From assembly GCA_026989995.1 (NCBI GenBank), contig JALSIO010000742.1, positions 1 through 10,716 of the forward strand: a stretch of DNA of 10,716 nt, in the 5' to 3' direction. Positions 1 to 5,926 of the stretch are shown here, in pieces. The DNA is from Myxococcales bacterium. GTDB taxonomy: Bacteria; Myxococcota_A; UBA9160; JALSIO01. The notes below the pieces were generated by a model. It had not been told where the DNA came from. It did no database searches and saw only the letters and a program-made list of their open reading frames with translations. The position numbers were made by a program, and so were the translations under genes. Each line of letters starts with the position of its first letter. The first letter of the stretch is position 1.

Positions 1-102
1 CTCGAAGAGGACTTCCTCGCCGCCGCGCGGCATCACTGCGCCGGCGAGGGGATCGAGCTCACCGTGGTCGTGCGGACTGCCGAGGAGCTCGCGGCGCGCT
101 AG
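1..102 (+). CDS. C-terminal tail of an unidentified protein (5' end outside window)
   Basis: The first 33 codons read openly from base 1 to a TAG at 100-102. They use mostly G/C-ending codons like the neighbouring genes. The tail is acidic and alanine-rich: LEEDFLAAARHHC, then GEGIELTVVV, then TAEELAAR. A probable helix is followed by a beta strand and another helix. It is too short for a family to be recognised, and I assign no function. The gene runs in the same direction as the peroxidase gene but is 272 bp upstream of it, with a hairpin and a promoter-like motif between, so the two are probably separate transcription units. Confidence 0.5.
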   Translation, partial: LEEDFLAAARHHCAGEGIELTVVVRTAEELAAR

Positions 103-187
103 CGCTCCGGGCGACGCGCGGAGGGCACCGGGCCCGTGGCCCCCGGGCAGCGGGTGGAGGTGCGGCGTCGACGTGGGCCCTCCTGCG

Positions 188-212
188 TCCTCGGCGGGCC
201 ACCCGCCGGGGA
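188..212 (+). terminator. GC-rich hairpin, possible terminator of the upstream gene
   Basis: Bases 188-198 pair with 202-212 around a CCA loop, an 11-bp stem with one T-G wobble. There is no T-tract after it, so it is not a classical intrinsic terminator, but GC-rich genomes often use such hairpins. It lies 86 bp after the partial gene and before the promoter-like motif at 256. The rest of the 103-374 gap holds GC-rich sequence and no supportable gene. Confidence 0.35.
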
Positions 213-255
213 GGACCCACCCCGCGGCGAGGCGGCCCGGCACTGCGGACCTTGT

Positions 256-268
256 GGTAGGCTCCGCC
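256..268 (+). promoter_or_regulatory. Motif GGTAGGCTCCGCC, candidate promoter or operator (copy 1)
   Basis: The 13-mer GGTAGGCTCCGCC occurs here and again at 3826-3838. Both copies are in non-coding sequence upstream of a forward gene. TAGGCT fits the TAnnnT form of a -10 hexamer, but I see no convincing -35 box at normal spacing. If it is a -10 element, the peroxidase transcript would have a leader of roughly 100 nt ending at the ATG at 375. Its role is an inference from position and repetition only. Confidence 0.35.
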
Positions 269-374
269 GGGCGGCGCTCCGGTGGGACCCTGCTGCTGCC
301 CGCCGGCGTCCCGCCCGGGGGCGATCCGCGCCCGGAAGGCCCGGCGCTTCGGGGCGCCAGGAGGGAGACGCACC

Positions 375-860
375 ATGGCCACGCTGCACGACTTCGAGGC
401 TCTCTCGATTACCGGGGAGACGATCCCGCTCTCCCGCTTCGCCGGCAGGACCTGTCTCGTGGTGAACGTCGCGAGCCAGTGAGGCCTCACTCCCCAGTAC
501 GCAGGTCTGCGTACCCTTCACGAGAAGTACCGGGATCGCGGCTTCGAGATCCTGGCCTTCCCCTGCAACCAGTTCGGGAACCAGGAGCCGGGTACCCACG
601 AGGAGATCCAGGACTTCGTCCGCTCGAAGTTCGGCGCCGGGTTTCCACTCTTCGCCAAGATCGAGGTGAACGGCGAGAACGCGAGCCCGATCTACCGCTT
701 CCTGAAGGCCGCGGCCCCCGGCGATGACGGCCAGGAGGACATCCCGTGGAACTTCACCAAGTTCCTCGTGGGACCCGACGGGCAGGTGATCGCGCGCTTC
801 GCGCCTCCGACGACGCCGGAGCAGATCGAGGAGGTTCTCCTCCAGCACCTCCCGACCTAG
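375..860 (+). CDS. Glutathione peroxidase family selenoprotein (in-frame TGA = selenocysteine)
   Basis: This thioredoxin-fold peroxidase would reduce H2O2 or lipid hydroperoxides with glutathione or thioredoxin. Read through the TGA at 480-482, the gene encodes 161 residues, normal for bacterial members. The ATG is preceded by AGGAGGGA at 359-366. Family signatures run in order: NVASQ-U-GLTPQY (U at residue 36), FPCNQFGNQEPG (62-73), FPLFAKIEVNG (90-100) and WNFTKFLV (125-132). The catalytic tetrad is Sec36, Gln70, Trp125 and Asn126. The TGA falls exactly where homologues have Cys or Sec, and both sides align in the same frame, so a frameshift is not needed. The resolving Cys of thioredoxin-dependent members, around residues 82-83, is absent (FVRSKF). 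No signal peptide is visible, so it is probably cytosolic. A standard caller would report only a short fragment on each side. The alternative is a nonsense mutation or sequencing error of TGC, which the downstream hairpin argues against. Confidence 0.88.
480..514 (+). promoter_or_regulatory. Selenocysteine UGA codon with bacterial SECIS hairpin
   Basis: The UGA is at 480-482. GTACGCA (497-503) pairs perfectly with TGCGTAC (508-514) around the loop GGTC (504-507). Twenty-one bases separate the UGA from the loop. Known bacterial SECIS elements have a short stem just downstream of UGA, a small apical loop with G in its first two positions, and a UGA-to-loop distance in the range of about 16-37 nt; this hairpin fits all three. 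It would bind the SelB elongation factor inside the coding sequence. The sel genes are not in the window. Confidence 0.8.
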
Positions 861-862
861 CT

Positions 863-892
863 CCGGGTCCTGCGAGACTCGTTCGGACCCGG
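863..892. terminator. Bidirectional hairpin between convergent peroxidase and M50 genes
   Basis: CCGGGTCC (863-870) pairs perfectly with GGACCCGG (885-892). The 14-nt loop can form a further small stem (872-875 with 879-882). It starts 2 bp after the peroxidase stop. A second inverted repeat, AGGCC (901-905) with GGCCT (913-917), follows before the M50 stop at 939-941. There is no T-run. The position between two converging stop codons suggests shared transcription termination. Confidence 0.5.
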
Positions 893-938
893 CCGATCGA
901 AGGCCGGGCCCGGGCCTCCGGCGCTCCCCCGCCCGGCG

Positions 939-1640
939 TCAGCCCGCTGCGAGCTCGGGATGGAGCAGGCCCACCGCGGTGTGGAACACCGGGCGGAAGA
1001 GCCTGCCGAAGAGGTTCCACGCGACCAGCAGGCCGAGCAACGAGAAGAGCGGCTGCGACGCCAGGGCCTGGTAGCGCCGCGTGAGGTCGCCGGGCAGGAC
1101 CAGGCCGAGAGCCCCCGCACCGTCGAGGGGCGGCACGGGAATCAGGTTCAGCACGACCAGGATCAGGTTGAGGGAGAAGAAGACGCTGAGCATGAGCGCG
1201 GCCCCGGCCCAGAGGCCCGGCCCCGCCGGCAGCACCACCTCCGTGAGCCCGAGGGCGGGTGGCACGAAGAAACCGCCCGCGGCCACGCCGAGCCGGATGG
1301 CGAGCGCGGCCGCGAGGACCAGCGCCAGGTTGGCGAGTGGGCCGGCGAGCGACATCCAGGCCGCCCGCCGCGGATGGGCGGCGGCCCAGGCCGGGTCGTA
1401 GGGCGTGCTCGCAAAGCCGAACGGCCAGCCGAAGAGCACGAGCGACAGGATGGGGAGGACCACCATCCCGAAGGGCTCCCGCCGGATGTGGGGCATGGGA
1501 TCGATGGAGACCTGGCCGCCGAGGTAGGCGGTGGGGTCCCCCCCCCGAAGCGCCGCCCAGGCGTGGGCCGCCTCGTGGACGGTGACCGAGGCGAGGAAGG
1601 CCACGTACCAGACGAGCCCCTGCACCACGGGATCGGTCAA
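939..1640 (-). CDS. Site-2 protease family (peptidase M50) membrane metalloprotease
   Basis: An intramembrane zinc metalloprotease that cleaves transmembrane segments; its substrate is unknown. From the chosen start the protein has 233 residues, the usual size of the compact S2P subgroup without a PDZ domain. The zinc motif HEAAH is at 22-26 in the first membrane helix. A GGDPTAYLGGQVSIDP-type segment follows at 33-48, then AGPLANL at 99-105 in a membrane helix, and NLIPVPPLDGAG at 165-176, where Asp173 is the third zinc ligand. Hydrophobic helices lie near 8-28, 58-76, 95-121, 144-168 and 190-215. The start is TTG at 1640 because GGAGGAG (1648-1654) lies at good spacing upstream. A longer reading from a GTG at 1721 would add 27 hydrophilic residues and is less likely. 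nagA lies 179 bp upstream on the same strand, but hairpins in the gap suggest it is not simply co-transcribed. Confidence 0.88.
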   Translation of the reverse strand: MTDPVVQGLVWYVAFLASVTVHEAAHAWAALRGGDPTAYLGGQVSIDPMPHIRREPFGMVVLPILSLVLFGWPFGFASTPYDPAWAAAHPRRAAWMSLAGPLANLALVLAAALAIRLGVAAGGFFVPPALGLTEVVLPAGPGLWAGAALMLSVFFSLNLILVVLNLIPVPPLDGAGALGLVLPGDLTRRYQALASQPLFSLLGLLVAWNLFGRLFRPVFHTAVGLLHPELAAG

Positions 1641-1647
1641 TTCGATG

Positions 1648-1654
1648 CTCCTCC
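1648..1654 (-). promoter_or_regulatory. Ribosome binding site fixing the TTG start of the M50 gene
   Basis: On the minus strand GGAGGAG is followed by seven bases and then TTG at 1640. No other candidate start in this frame has a comparable purine-rich site, and the resulting protein begins just before its first membrane helix. Confidence 0.6.
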
Positions 1655-1754
1655 GCCGTGTGGCGCCGTGCCCGGTTTCCGAACGAGCGGGTGCCCGCAC
1701 TTCCGGCCCGCCGGTCGCCACGTGCCCGGCCGGCTGCTCCCCGGTGGCCGGCTC

Positions 1755-1785
1755 ACCCCGGCCCGGGATCGGACCCTGCCGGGGT
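1755..1785. terminator. GC-rich hairpin in the nagA-M50 gap
   Basis: ACCCCGGC (1755-1762) pairs perfectly with GCCGGGGT (1778-1785), and GGG/CCC (1765-1767, 1774-1776) can extend the structure inside the 15-nt loop. It lies between the nagA stop and the M50 start on the minus strand. It may be a terminator or an mRNA-stabilising structure. No T-run follows. Confidence 0.35.
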
Positions 1786-1798
1786 CACAGCCCGGGCG

Positions 1799-1814
1799 GG
1801 AGCCGCACGGCTCC
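1799..1814 (-). terminator. Hairpin directly after the nagA stop
   Basis: On the minus strand GGAGCC and GGCTCC flank a GTGC loop. The stem begins 5 bases after the nagA stop codon (1820-1822). Together with the hairpin at 1755-1785 it probably ends or slows nagA transcription. There is no T-tract. Confidence 0.4.
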
Positions 1815-1819
1815 AGGGG

Positions 1820-3121
1820 TCACGGCCGGGGTGCATTCCCCGGAAGCACCCCGTGGACGACACGACCCGCGACGAGCGTCGCCACCACCCATCCCCGGGA
1901 ATCGAGGACGACGAGGTCCGCCCGGGCGCCGGGTCGAAGCGTACCCCGCTCGCGCTCGATGCCGAGGAGGCGGGCCGGGGTGAGCGTCGCGGCGCGGATG
2001 GCCGCCATCCAGTCCACCCCCGTGAACGCGCGGTAGTTCCGGACCGCTGCGTCCATCCGAAGCGAGCTCCCGGCCAGTCGGCCGTCCTCCGTCACCACCG
2101 CTCCTCCCGCCTCCCGCAGGCGGCCGAGGCCGGCCGGGCCGGCGCCTCGGTCGGGACCGGCGTGCCCTTCGGAAGGGGAGGCGCCGACGACACCCGACCG
2201 GCCCGCCGCCCGATTCCCCGCGCGCGCCTCCCATGACGCAGTCATGACGCGGTCCGTGATCAGCGCGAGTCGATCCCGTTTGACGCGCTGGGTGACGCGC
2301 ACGATGGCCGGGTGCACGTGGATCCCGTCACAGATCAGATCGCAGCCGAGACGGTCGTCCGCCAGTACCAGGCCCGCGAGCCCGGGCTGTCGGTGGTGGA
2401 AAGCCCCCATTCCATTCCAGATGTGCGTCGCGTGGGCCAACCCTTCTCCGATGGCCCGCTCGAGTTCCTCCCCCGAGGCGAGGCTGTGACCCACCGCTGC
2501 GACCACGCGGCGGCGCCGGAGCTCGACCAGCAGCGCATCGGATCCGGGCAGCTCGGGCGCCAGCGTCACCGCCCGCAGCCAGGGCCCGGCACGGTCGAGC
2601 AGAGGGCGGTCTTGACGCGCGTCAAAAGGCCGCGCCCGGTGCGCCGGGTGGGCTCCCGCCACCTCGGGCCGGATCCACGGCCCCTCGAGGTGGACGCCGA
2701 GCGGCTCCGCGCCCGGCCAGTTCCCTGCGTCGAGAGAGCGCGTCAACTCTGCCACGACGCGCGTCATGGCCTCGGAGGACCCGGTGACCGTGGTGGCCAG
2801 GAAGGCGGTGGTTCCTTCACCCGCGAGCTCCTCGGAGACCTCGCGGAGCACGGCGCCCACCTCCGGGCCGGCAGCCGTGGCCAGGGCGCCGTGGTGGTGG
2901 AGATCGAGGAAGCCGGGTGCCAGCTTGAGGCCGTCCAGGTACACCCGCAGGGCGTCAACGGAAAGAACCCGGTCTGCCGGGAGCCGTGCGGTGATCCGAC
3001 CGCCCTCGACGAGGAGGGTCGCGCCCGCCGGCCGCTCGGATTCCGGGTCCAGGAGCTCGGCACCTTCGAGCAGGAGCTTCACGCCGGCCGAGTCTACCCG
3101 GAGGCGGCAGGTTGCCTGCAT
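1820..3121 (-). CDS. nagA: N-acetylglucosamine-6-phosphate deacetylase
   Basis: This amidohydrolase removes acetate from GlcNAc-6-phosphate, giving glucosamine-6-phosphate, in amino-sugar use and peptidoglycan recycling. The 433-residue protein has the expected order of motifs: GFLDLHHHG (70-78), HLEGPW with metal-ligand Glu146, GHS with His212, THIWNGMGAFHHRQPGLAG (232-250) with His233, DGIHVHP (265-271), the catalytic Asp290 in LITD, and LAGSSLRMD (349-357). It is longer than the usual 380 or so residues. The distance from Asp290 to LAGSS is about 60 residues, against roughly 37 in E. coli NagA; the extra part (about 291-335) is rich in Gly, Ala, Arg and Pro. An 11-bp tandem repeat lies at the start of this part. 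The ATG at 3121 was chosen because the upstream in-frame extension (to 3364) is shadow sequence overlapping the divergent gene; its ribosome site (GAGAAG) is weak. No other nag genes are present. Confidence 0.85.
   Translation of the reverse strand: MQATCRLRVDSAGVKLLLEGAELLDPESERPAGATLLVEGGRITARLPADRVLSVDALRVYLDGLKLAPGFLDLHHHGALATAAGPEVGAVLREVSEELAGEGTTAFLATTVTGSSEAMTRVVAELTRSLDAGNWPGAEPLGVHLEGPWIRPEVAGAHPAHRARPFDARQDRPLLDRAGPWLRAVTLAPELPGSDALLVELRRRRVVAAVGHSLASGEELERAIGEGLAHATHIWNGMGAFHHRQPGLAGLVLADDRLGCDLICDGIHVHPAIVRVTQRVKRDRLALITDRVMTASWEARAGNRAAGRSGVVGASPSEGHAGPDRGAGPAGLGRLREAGGAVVTEDGRLAGSSLRMDAAVRNYRAFTGVDWMAAIRAATLTPARLLGIERERGTLRPGARADLVVLDSRGWVVATLVAGRVVHGVLPGNAPRP
2233..2254. repeat. 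11-bp imperfect tandem repeat inside nagA
   Basis: ATGACGCAGTC (2233-2243) is followed immediately by ATGACGCGGTC (2244-2254), identical except for one base. The repeat covers the codon of catalytic Asp290 and the next residues. Eleven bases is not a multiple of three, so a duplication here would have shifted the reading frame. Confidence 0.7.
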
Positions 3122-3137
3122 CTTCTCGGGCCCCCCG

Positions 3138-3166
3138 AATCTTCCTCCGTGGGGTTCGTCCCTCAA
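3138..3166 (-). promoter_or_regulatory. Weak candidate promoter for nagA
   Basis: On the minus strand TTGAGG (3161-3166) and AAGATT (3138-3143) are separated by 17 bp and precede the nagA ATG at 3121. The -35 box resembles the sigma-70 form; the -10 match is poor. The 77-bp divergent gap (3122-3198) must hold start signals for both nagA and the forward gene at 3199. Confidence 0.25.
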
Positions 3167-3198
3167 GGAGATCCTGGAGCCCTCCGAAAGGCGGGGGC

Positions 3199-3786
3199 AT
3201 GGAGCCTCAGCCCAGCTCGGACGAACCCGGGTCGATCCGCGAGCTGATCCAGCAGTTCGAGGTCCGCCTCGACCAGCTCGTCCGGGAGTACGAGCAGTAT
3301 TTCCTCGGACGCCGCAGGCGAGCCCCCGAGCCGCTTCGCGCGGAGCTGCGCCAGACCCTGGCACGCCTCACCCAGAGGCCCATTCCTTCGACCCGGGACC
3401 GCTTCCGCTTCCAGACGCTCGCAGCGCGCTTCCGGAGCTACCAGCACCGCTGGGATCAGGTCCTGCGGCAGATCGAGGAGGGCACCTACGCGCCCCACCG
3501 GTTCCGGGCTGCCCTGCACGGCCTTCCGGGTGGACACGGGGCCCGGGAACCGGAGGCATCTGCCGACTCCGGCACGGCGAGCCCCGACGAGATCCATCGG
3601 GCCCTCGTCGAGGCCCGGCTGGCCTGCGGGCAGCCCACGGATGGCCTCACCGCGGAGCGGGTACGCGCCCTGCTCGAGGAGCAGCGCGAGCGGATCCGGG
3701 CGACCCACGGTTGCCGCGACGTCACCTTCCGCGTCGTGGTGGAGGGAGGGCGGGCCCGCCTGAAGGCCCGCCCGGTACGCACCTGA
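3199..3786 (+). CDS. Small helical protein of unknown function, MXAN_5187 C-terminal-domain-like
   Basis: The 195-residue protein has no signal peptide or membrane segment. Residues 12-35 (IRELIQQFEVRL then LVREYEQYFLG) and 44-60 look like amphipathic helices. A conserved-looking core RFRFQTLAARFRSYQHRWD (68-86) runs into an IEEGTY turn at 92-97. A low-complexity linker covers about 107-130. The C-terminal part (130-195) has two helices and a basic beta hairpin, VTFRVVVEGGRARLKARPV (175-193). From memory the pattern resembles the MXAN_5187 C-terminal domain found in Myxococcus relatives, whose function is unknown; a profile search would settle this. The ATG at 3199 follows GGCGGGGG; an upstream ATG-like start at 3112 would overlap nagA and add residues that do not look coding. 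The gene is divergent from nagA, 77 bp away, and precedes the antiporter gene by 97 bp. Confidence 0.75.
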   Translation: MEPQPSSDEPGSIRELIQQFEVRLDQLVREYEQYFLGRRRRAPEPLRAELRQTLARLTQRPIPSTRDRFRFQTLAARFRSYQHRWDQVLRQIEEGTYAPHRFRAALHGLPGGHGAREPEASADSGTASPDEIHRALVEARLACGQPTDGLTAERVRALLEEQRERIRATHGCRDVTFRVVVEGGRARLKARPVRT

Positions 3787-3803
3787 GCCACCCCCGCGGA
3801 AGG

Positions 3804-3817
3804 CCGGTCGACACCGG
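3804..3817 (+). terminator. Short hairpin after the unknown gene
   Basis: CCGGT (3804-3808) pairs with ACCGG (3813-3817) around CGAC, and the stem can continue past a single bulged G with GG/CC. It lies 17 bp after the stop at 3784-3786 and just before the repeated motif at 3826. Only a modest structure, without a T-run. Confidence 0.25.
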
Positions 3818-3825
3818 GCCGGCGC

Positions 3826-3838
3826 GGTAGGCTCCGCC
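3826..3838 (+). promoter_or_regulatory. Motif GGTAGGCTCCGCC, candidate promoter or operator (copy 2)
   Basis: Identical over 13 bases to 256-268, and in both places followed by GC-rich sequence containing CGGCGC. It ends 45 bp before the GTG start of the antiporter gene. TAGGCT could be a -10 element; TCGACA at 3808-3813 resembles a -35 box but is only 14 bp away, which is short. Confidence 0.35.
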
Positions 3839-3883
3839 CGCCCGGCGCCCGCATCGCCGGACGGCCGGGGGCAGGGGGACGGC

Positions 3884-5890
3884 GTGGCGGAGGACCTCCT
3901 CGCACAGGGCACGGTCGTGCTCGGCGCGGCCGTGGTGGTCTCGACGCTGCTCCTCCGCCTCGGAACGAGCACCATCGCGGGCTACCTGGTCGTCGGTGCG
4001 GTGATCGGGCCCGCGGGCCTCGGCTGGCTCAGCGAATCCGGGGCGCTGGAGCAGCTCTCCGAGGTCGGGGTGAGCTTCCTGCTCTTCACCATCGGCCTCG
4101 AGGTCTCGCTCCCGGAGCTCCGCGCCCACCGCCGTCTGGTCTTCGGCCTCGGTGCGGCCCAGGTCGGCGCCACGGCGGCCCTCGCGGCGACCGCCGCTTC
4201 GCTGCTCGGCGTGGCCCCGGTCACGGCCGTGCTGCTCGGCGCCGTGGTCGCCATGTCGTCCACCGCCCTGGTGGCGAAGGGACTCGCGGACCAGCAGGAG
4301 CTGGACACACCTCACGGTGTCGCATCCATCGCGGTCCTCCTCTTCCAGGACGCATTCGCCGTGCTCCTGCTGGCCCTGCTTCCGCTGCTCGCGAGCCCGG
4401 AGCCCAGCGTGGACGCCTCCCGGATCGGCTTCCTCGTCGTCCGCACCGGCCTCGTCTTCGCGGCGGTGCTCGCGGCGGCCCACTGGCTCGTCCGGCCATT
4501 CCTCCGTTGGGTCGGCAGCACCCGGTCGCTCGAGCTCTCCCTCCTCGCCGCGCTTTTCGTCGCGCTCGCCGCGGCGACGGTCGCCCACGCTGCCGGGATG
4601 TCGCCCGCCCTCGGTGCGTTCATGGCCGGGACCGCGCTTGCGGACAGCGAATACCGCCACCAGCTCGAGGCGGACATCCGCCCCTTCCGGGAAGTCCTCC
4701 TCGGGCTCTTCTTCCTCACCACCGGGGCCCTGCTCGATCCCGGCACCCTGGTCACGGAAGGCGGCCCCGTGCTGGCAGCGGTCGTGGCCGTCACCGCCGG
4801 CAAGGCGCTCCTGGTGACCGGTCTCGGGCTCCTCTTCGGCCTCGCACTGCTCCCGTCCCTGCGAGCGGCGCTGGTGCTCGCGCACGTGGGCGAATTCGGC
4901 CTGGTGCTCCTCGGGGCGGGCATCCGGCGCGGGGCCGTGCCCGAGGACGTCGGCCAGGTGCTCCTCTCCTCGGCCGTCCTCGGCTTCCTGCTCGGCGCCT
5001 GGATGACCCGCGGCAACCACCGGGCGGCGCTCGCCCTCCTCCGGCTGCTTCCCGCACGAGTCCGACGGCAGGCGCTCGAGACCGGCGCCCCGGTGGAGGC
5101 CGACCTCCGGCACCTCGAGGTGGGTTCGAGGCGGCTTTCCGGCCACGTGGTGATCGGGGGCTTCGGAAGGACCGGACAGGGTGTGGCCCGCGTGCTCTCC
5201 GACGAGGGCGTGCCCTGGCTCGCCCTCGACCTCGATGCTCCCCGGGTCGCCGACGCCCACCGGGGCGGCGAGCCCGTCTACTTCGGAGACGCCTCGGTTC
5301 CGGGCGTGCTTCGGGCGGCCGGCGTCGAACGTGCGCGCGCGCTGGTGGTGAGCTTCGAGAACGCTGCCGACGCCCTCGACGCGATCCGCGCGGCGAAATC
5401 GCTCTCGCCGAAGCTGGTCGTCGTGGCCCGGCTCCGCGACGAGGAGGACCTCGACGCCTACCTCGAGGCCGGAGCGGACGTGGCCCTTCCGGTGGAGCTC
5501 GAGGCCAGCCTGGGCCTCGCCGCCCAGCTTCTCCTGGCCCTCGGCGTGGAGGACGCGCGGGTGCGGAGCCGCGTGGAGGAGATCCGGTGCAAGCGCTACG
5601 CCGAGCTCCGGAGCTACTGGCCCGGCGAGACCGACTGGGCGCAGAGCCCCGACGACCGCCGCCCCGTCCACCTCCATTCGGTGGCGATCGCGGAGGAGGC
5701 TCCGTGCATCGGGCGCCGTCCGGCCGAGCTCGGGCTCGGGGCGTGTGGAGCGCGGGTGGTCGATGCCCTCGACCGCCACGGGGCCCGCTTCGATCCCGAG
5801 GCCCGCCCCCTCGAGGCGGGCGACACGCTGGTGCTCGAGGGCGAGGACGAGGCCGTCGAGGCGGCGCGACTGCGGCTTCTCGGGGACTGA
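3884..5890 (+). CDS. Kef-type CPA2 monovalent cation/proton antiporter with RCK domain
   Basis: An inner-membrane antiporter or ligand-gated efflux protein exchanging K+ (or Na+) for H+. The 668 residues hold three parts. Residues 8-377 form the Na+/H+ exchanger domain with about 12-13 hydrophobic helices, including FLLFTIGLEV (65-74) and LLFQDAF (152-158). The segment ALADSEYRHQLEADIRPF (251-268) followed by LLGLFF is a strong KefB/KefC-family signature. Residues 419-540 form an RCK_N (TrkA-N) Rossmann domain with GFGRTG (426-431) and acidic LDLD (448-451), which favours NAD(H). Residues about 595-665 form a TrkA_C domain. The GTG start at 3884 follows AGGGGG (3873-3878). Glutathione control as in E. 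coli KefC cannot be judged from the sequence. The exact symbol (kefB, kefC or another CPA2 member) is left open. The gene stands alone, with a motif upstream that is shared with the peroxidase gene. Confidence 0.9.
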   Translation: MAEDLLAQGTVVLGAAVVVSTLLLRLGTSTIAGYLVVGAVIGPAGLGWLSESGALEQLSEVGVSFLLFTIGLEVSLPELRAHRRLVFGLGAAQVGATAALAATAASLLGVAPVTAVLLGAVVAMSSTALVAKGLADQQELDTPHGVASIAVLLFQDAFAVLLLALLPLLASPEPSVDASRIGFLVVRTGLVFAAVLAAAHWLVRPFLRWVGSTRSLELSLLAALFVALAAATVAHAAGMSPALGAFMAGTALADSEYRHQLEADIRPFREVLLGLFFLTTGALLDPGTLVTEGGPVLAAVVAVTAGKALLVTGLGLLFGLALLPSLRAALVLAHVGEFGLVLLGAGIRRGAVPEDVGQVLLSSAVLGFLLGAWMTRGNHRAALALLRLLPARVRRQALETGAPVEADLRHLEVGSRRLSGHVVIGGFGRTGQGVARVLSDEGVPWLALDLDAPRVADAHRGGEPVYFGDASVPGVLRAAGVERARALVVSFENAADALDAIRAAKSLSPKLVVVARLRDEEDLDAYLEAGADVALPVELEASLGLAAQLLLALGVEDARVRSRVEEIRCKRYAELRSYWPGETDWAQSPDDRRPVHLHSVAIAEEAPCIGRRPAELGLGACGARVVDALDRHGARFDPEARPLEAGDTLVLEGEDEAVEAARLRLLGD

Positions 5891-5905
5891 GGCGAGCGCC
5901 GCGCC

Positions 5906-5926
5906 CCGGGCTCCTACCGCGCCCGG
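5906..5926 (-). terminator. Hairpin over the atpC stop codon, possible operon terminator
   Basis: CCGGGC (5906-5911) pairs with GCCCGG (5921-5926) around a 9-nt loop that includes the atpC stop codon (5914-5916). The gap between the converging antiporter and atpC genes is only 23 bp, so any shared terminator must lie in or overlap coding sequence. No T-run is present. Confidence 0.3.

Noticed and set aside
343..358. Small hairpin GGCGC/GCGCC just before the peroxidase ribosome binding site
   Set aside because: Only 5 bp, in very GC-rich sequence; not enough to claim a regulatory element.
282..482. 66-residue protein ending at the TGA at 480-482
   Set aside because: Its first part is leader sequence without coding character; the real start is the ATG at 375 with AGGAGGGA upstream, and the TGA is read as selenocysteine.
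666..860. Separate 64-residue gene starting at the internal ATG at 666
   Set aside because: It is the C-terminal part of the peroxidase, downstream of the selenocysteine codon, without its own ribosome site.
960..2036. Forward open frame of 358 codons opposite the M50 gene and the end of nagA
   Set aside because: Low-complexity charged product and no ribosome site; the reverse strand carries recognisable HExxH and LDG motifs.
3112..3198. N-terminal extension of the unknown gene to 3112
   Set aside because: It would overlap the nagA start and adds a Pro/Arg/Ser-rich segment; ATG at 3199 with GGCGGGGG upstream fits better.
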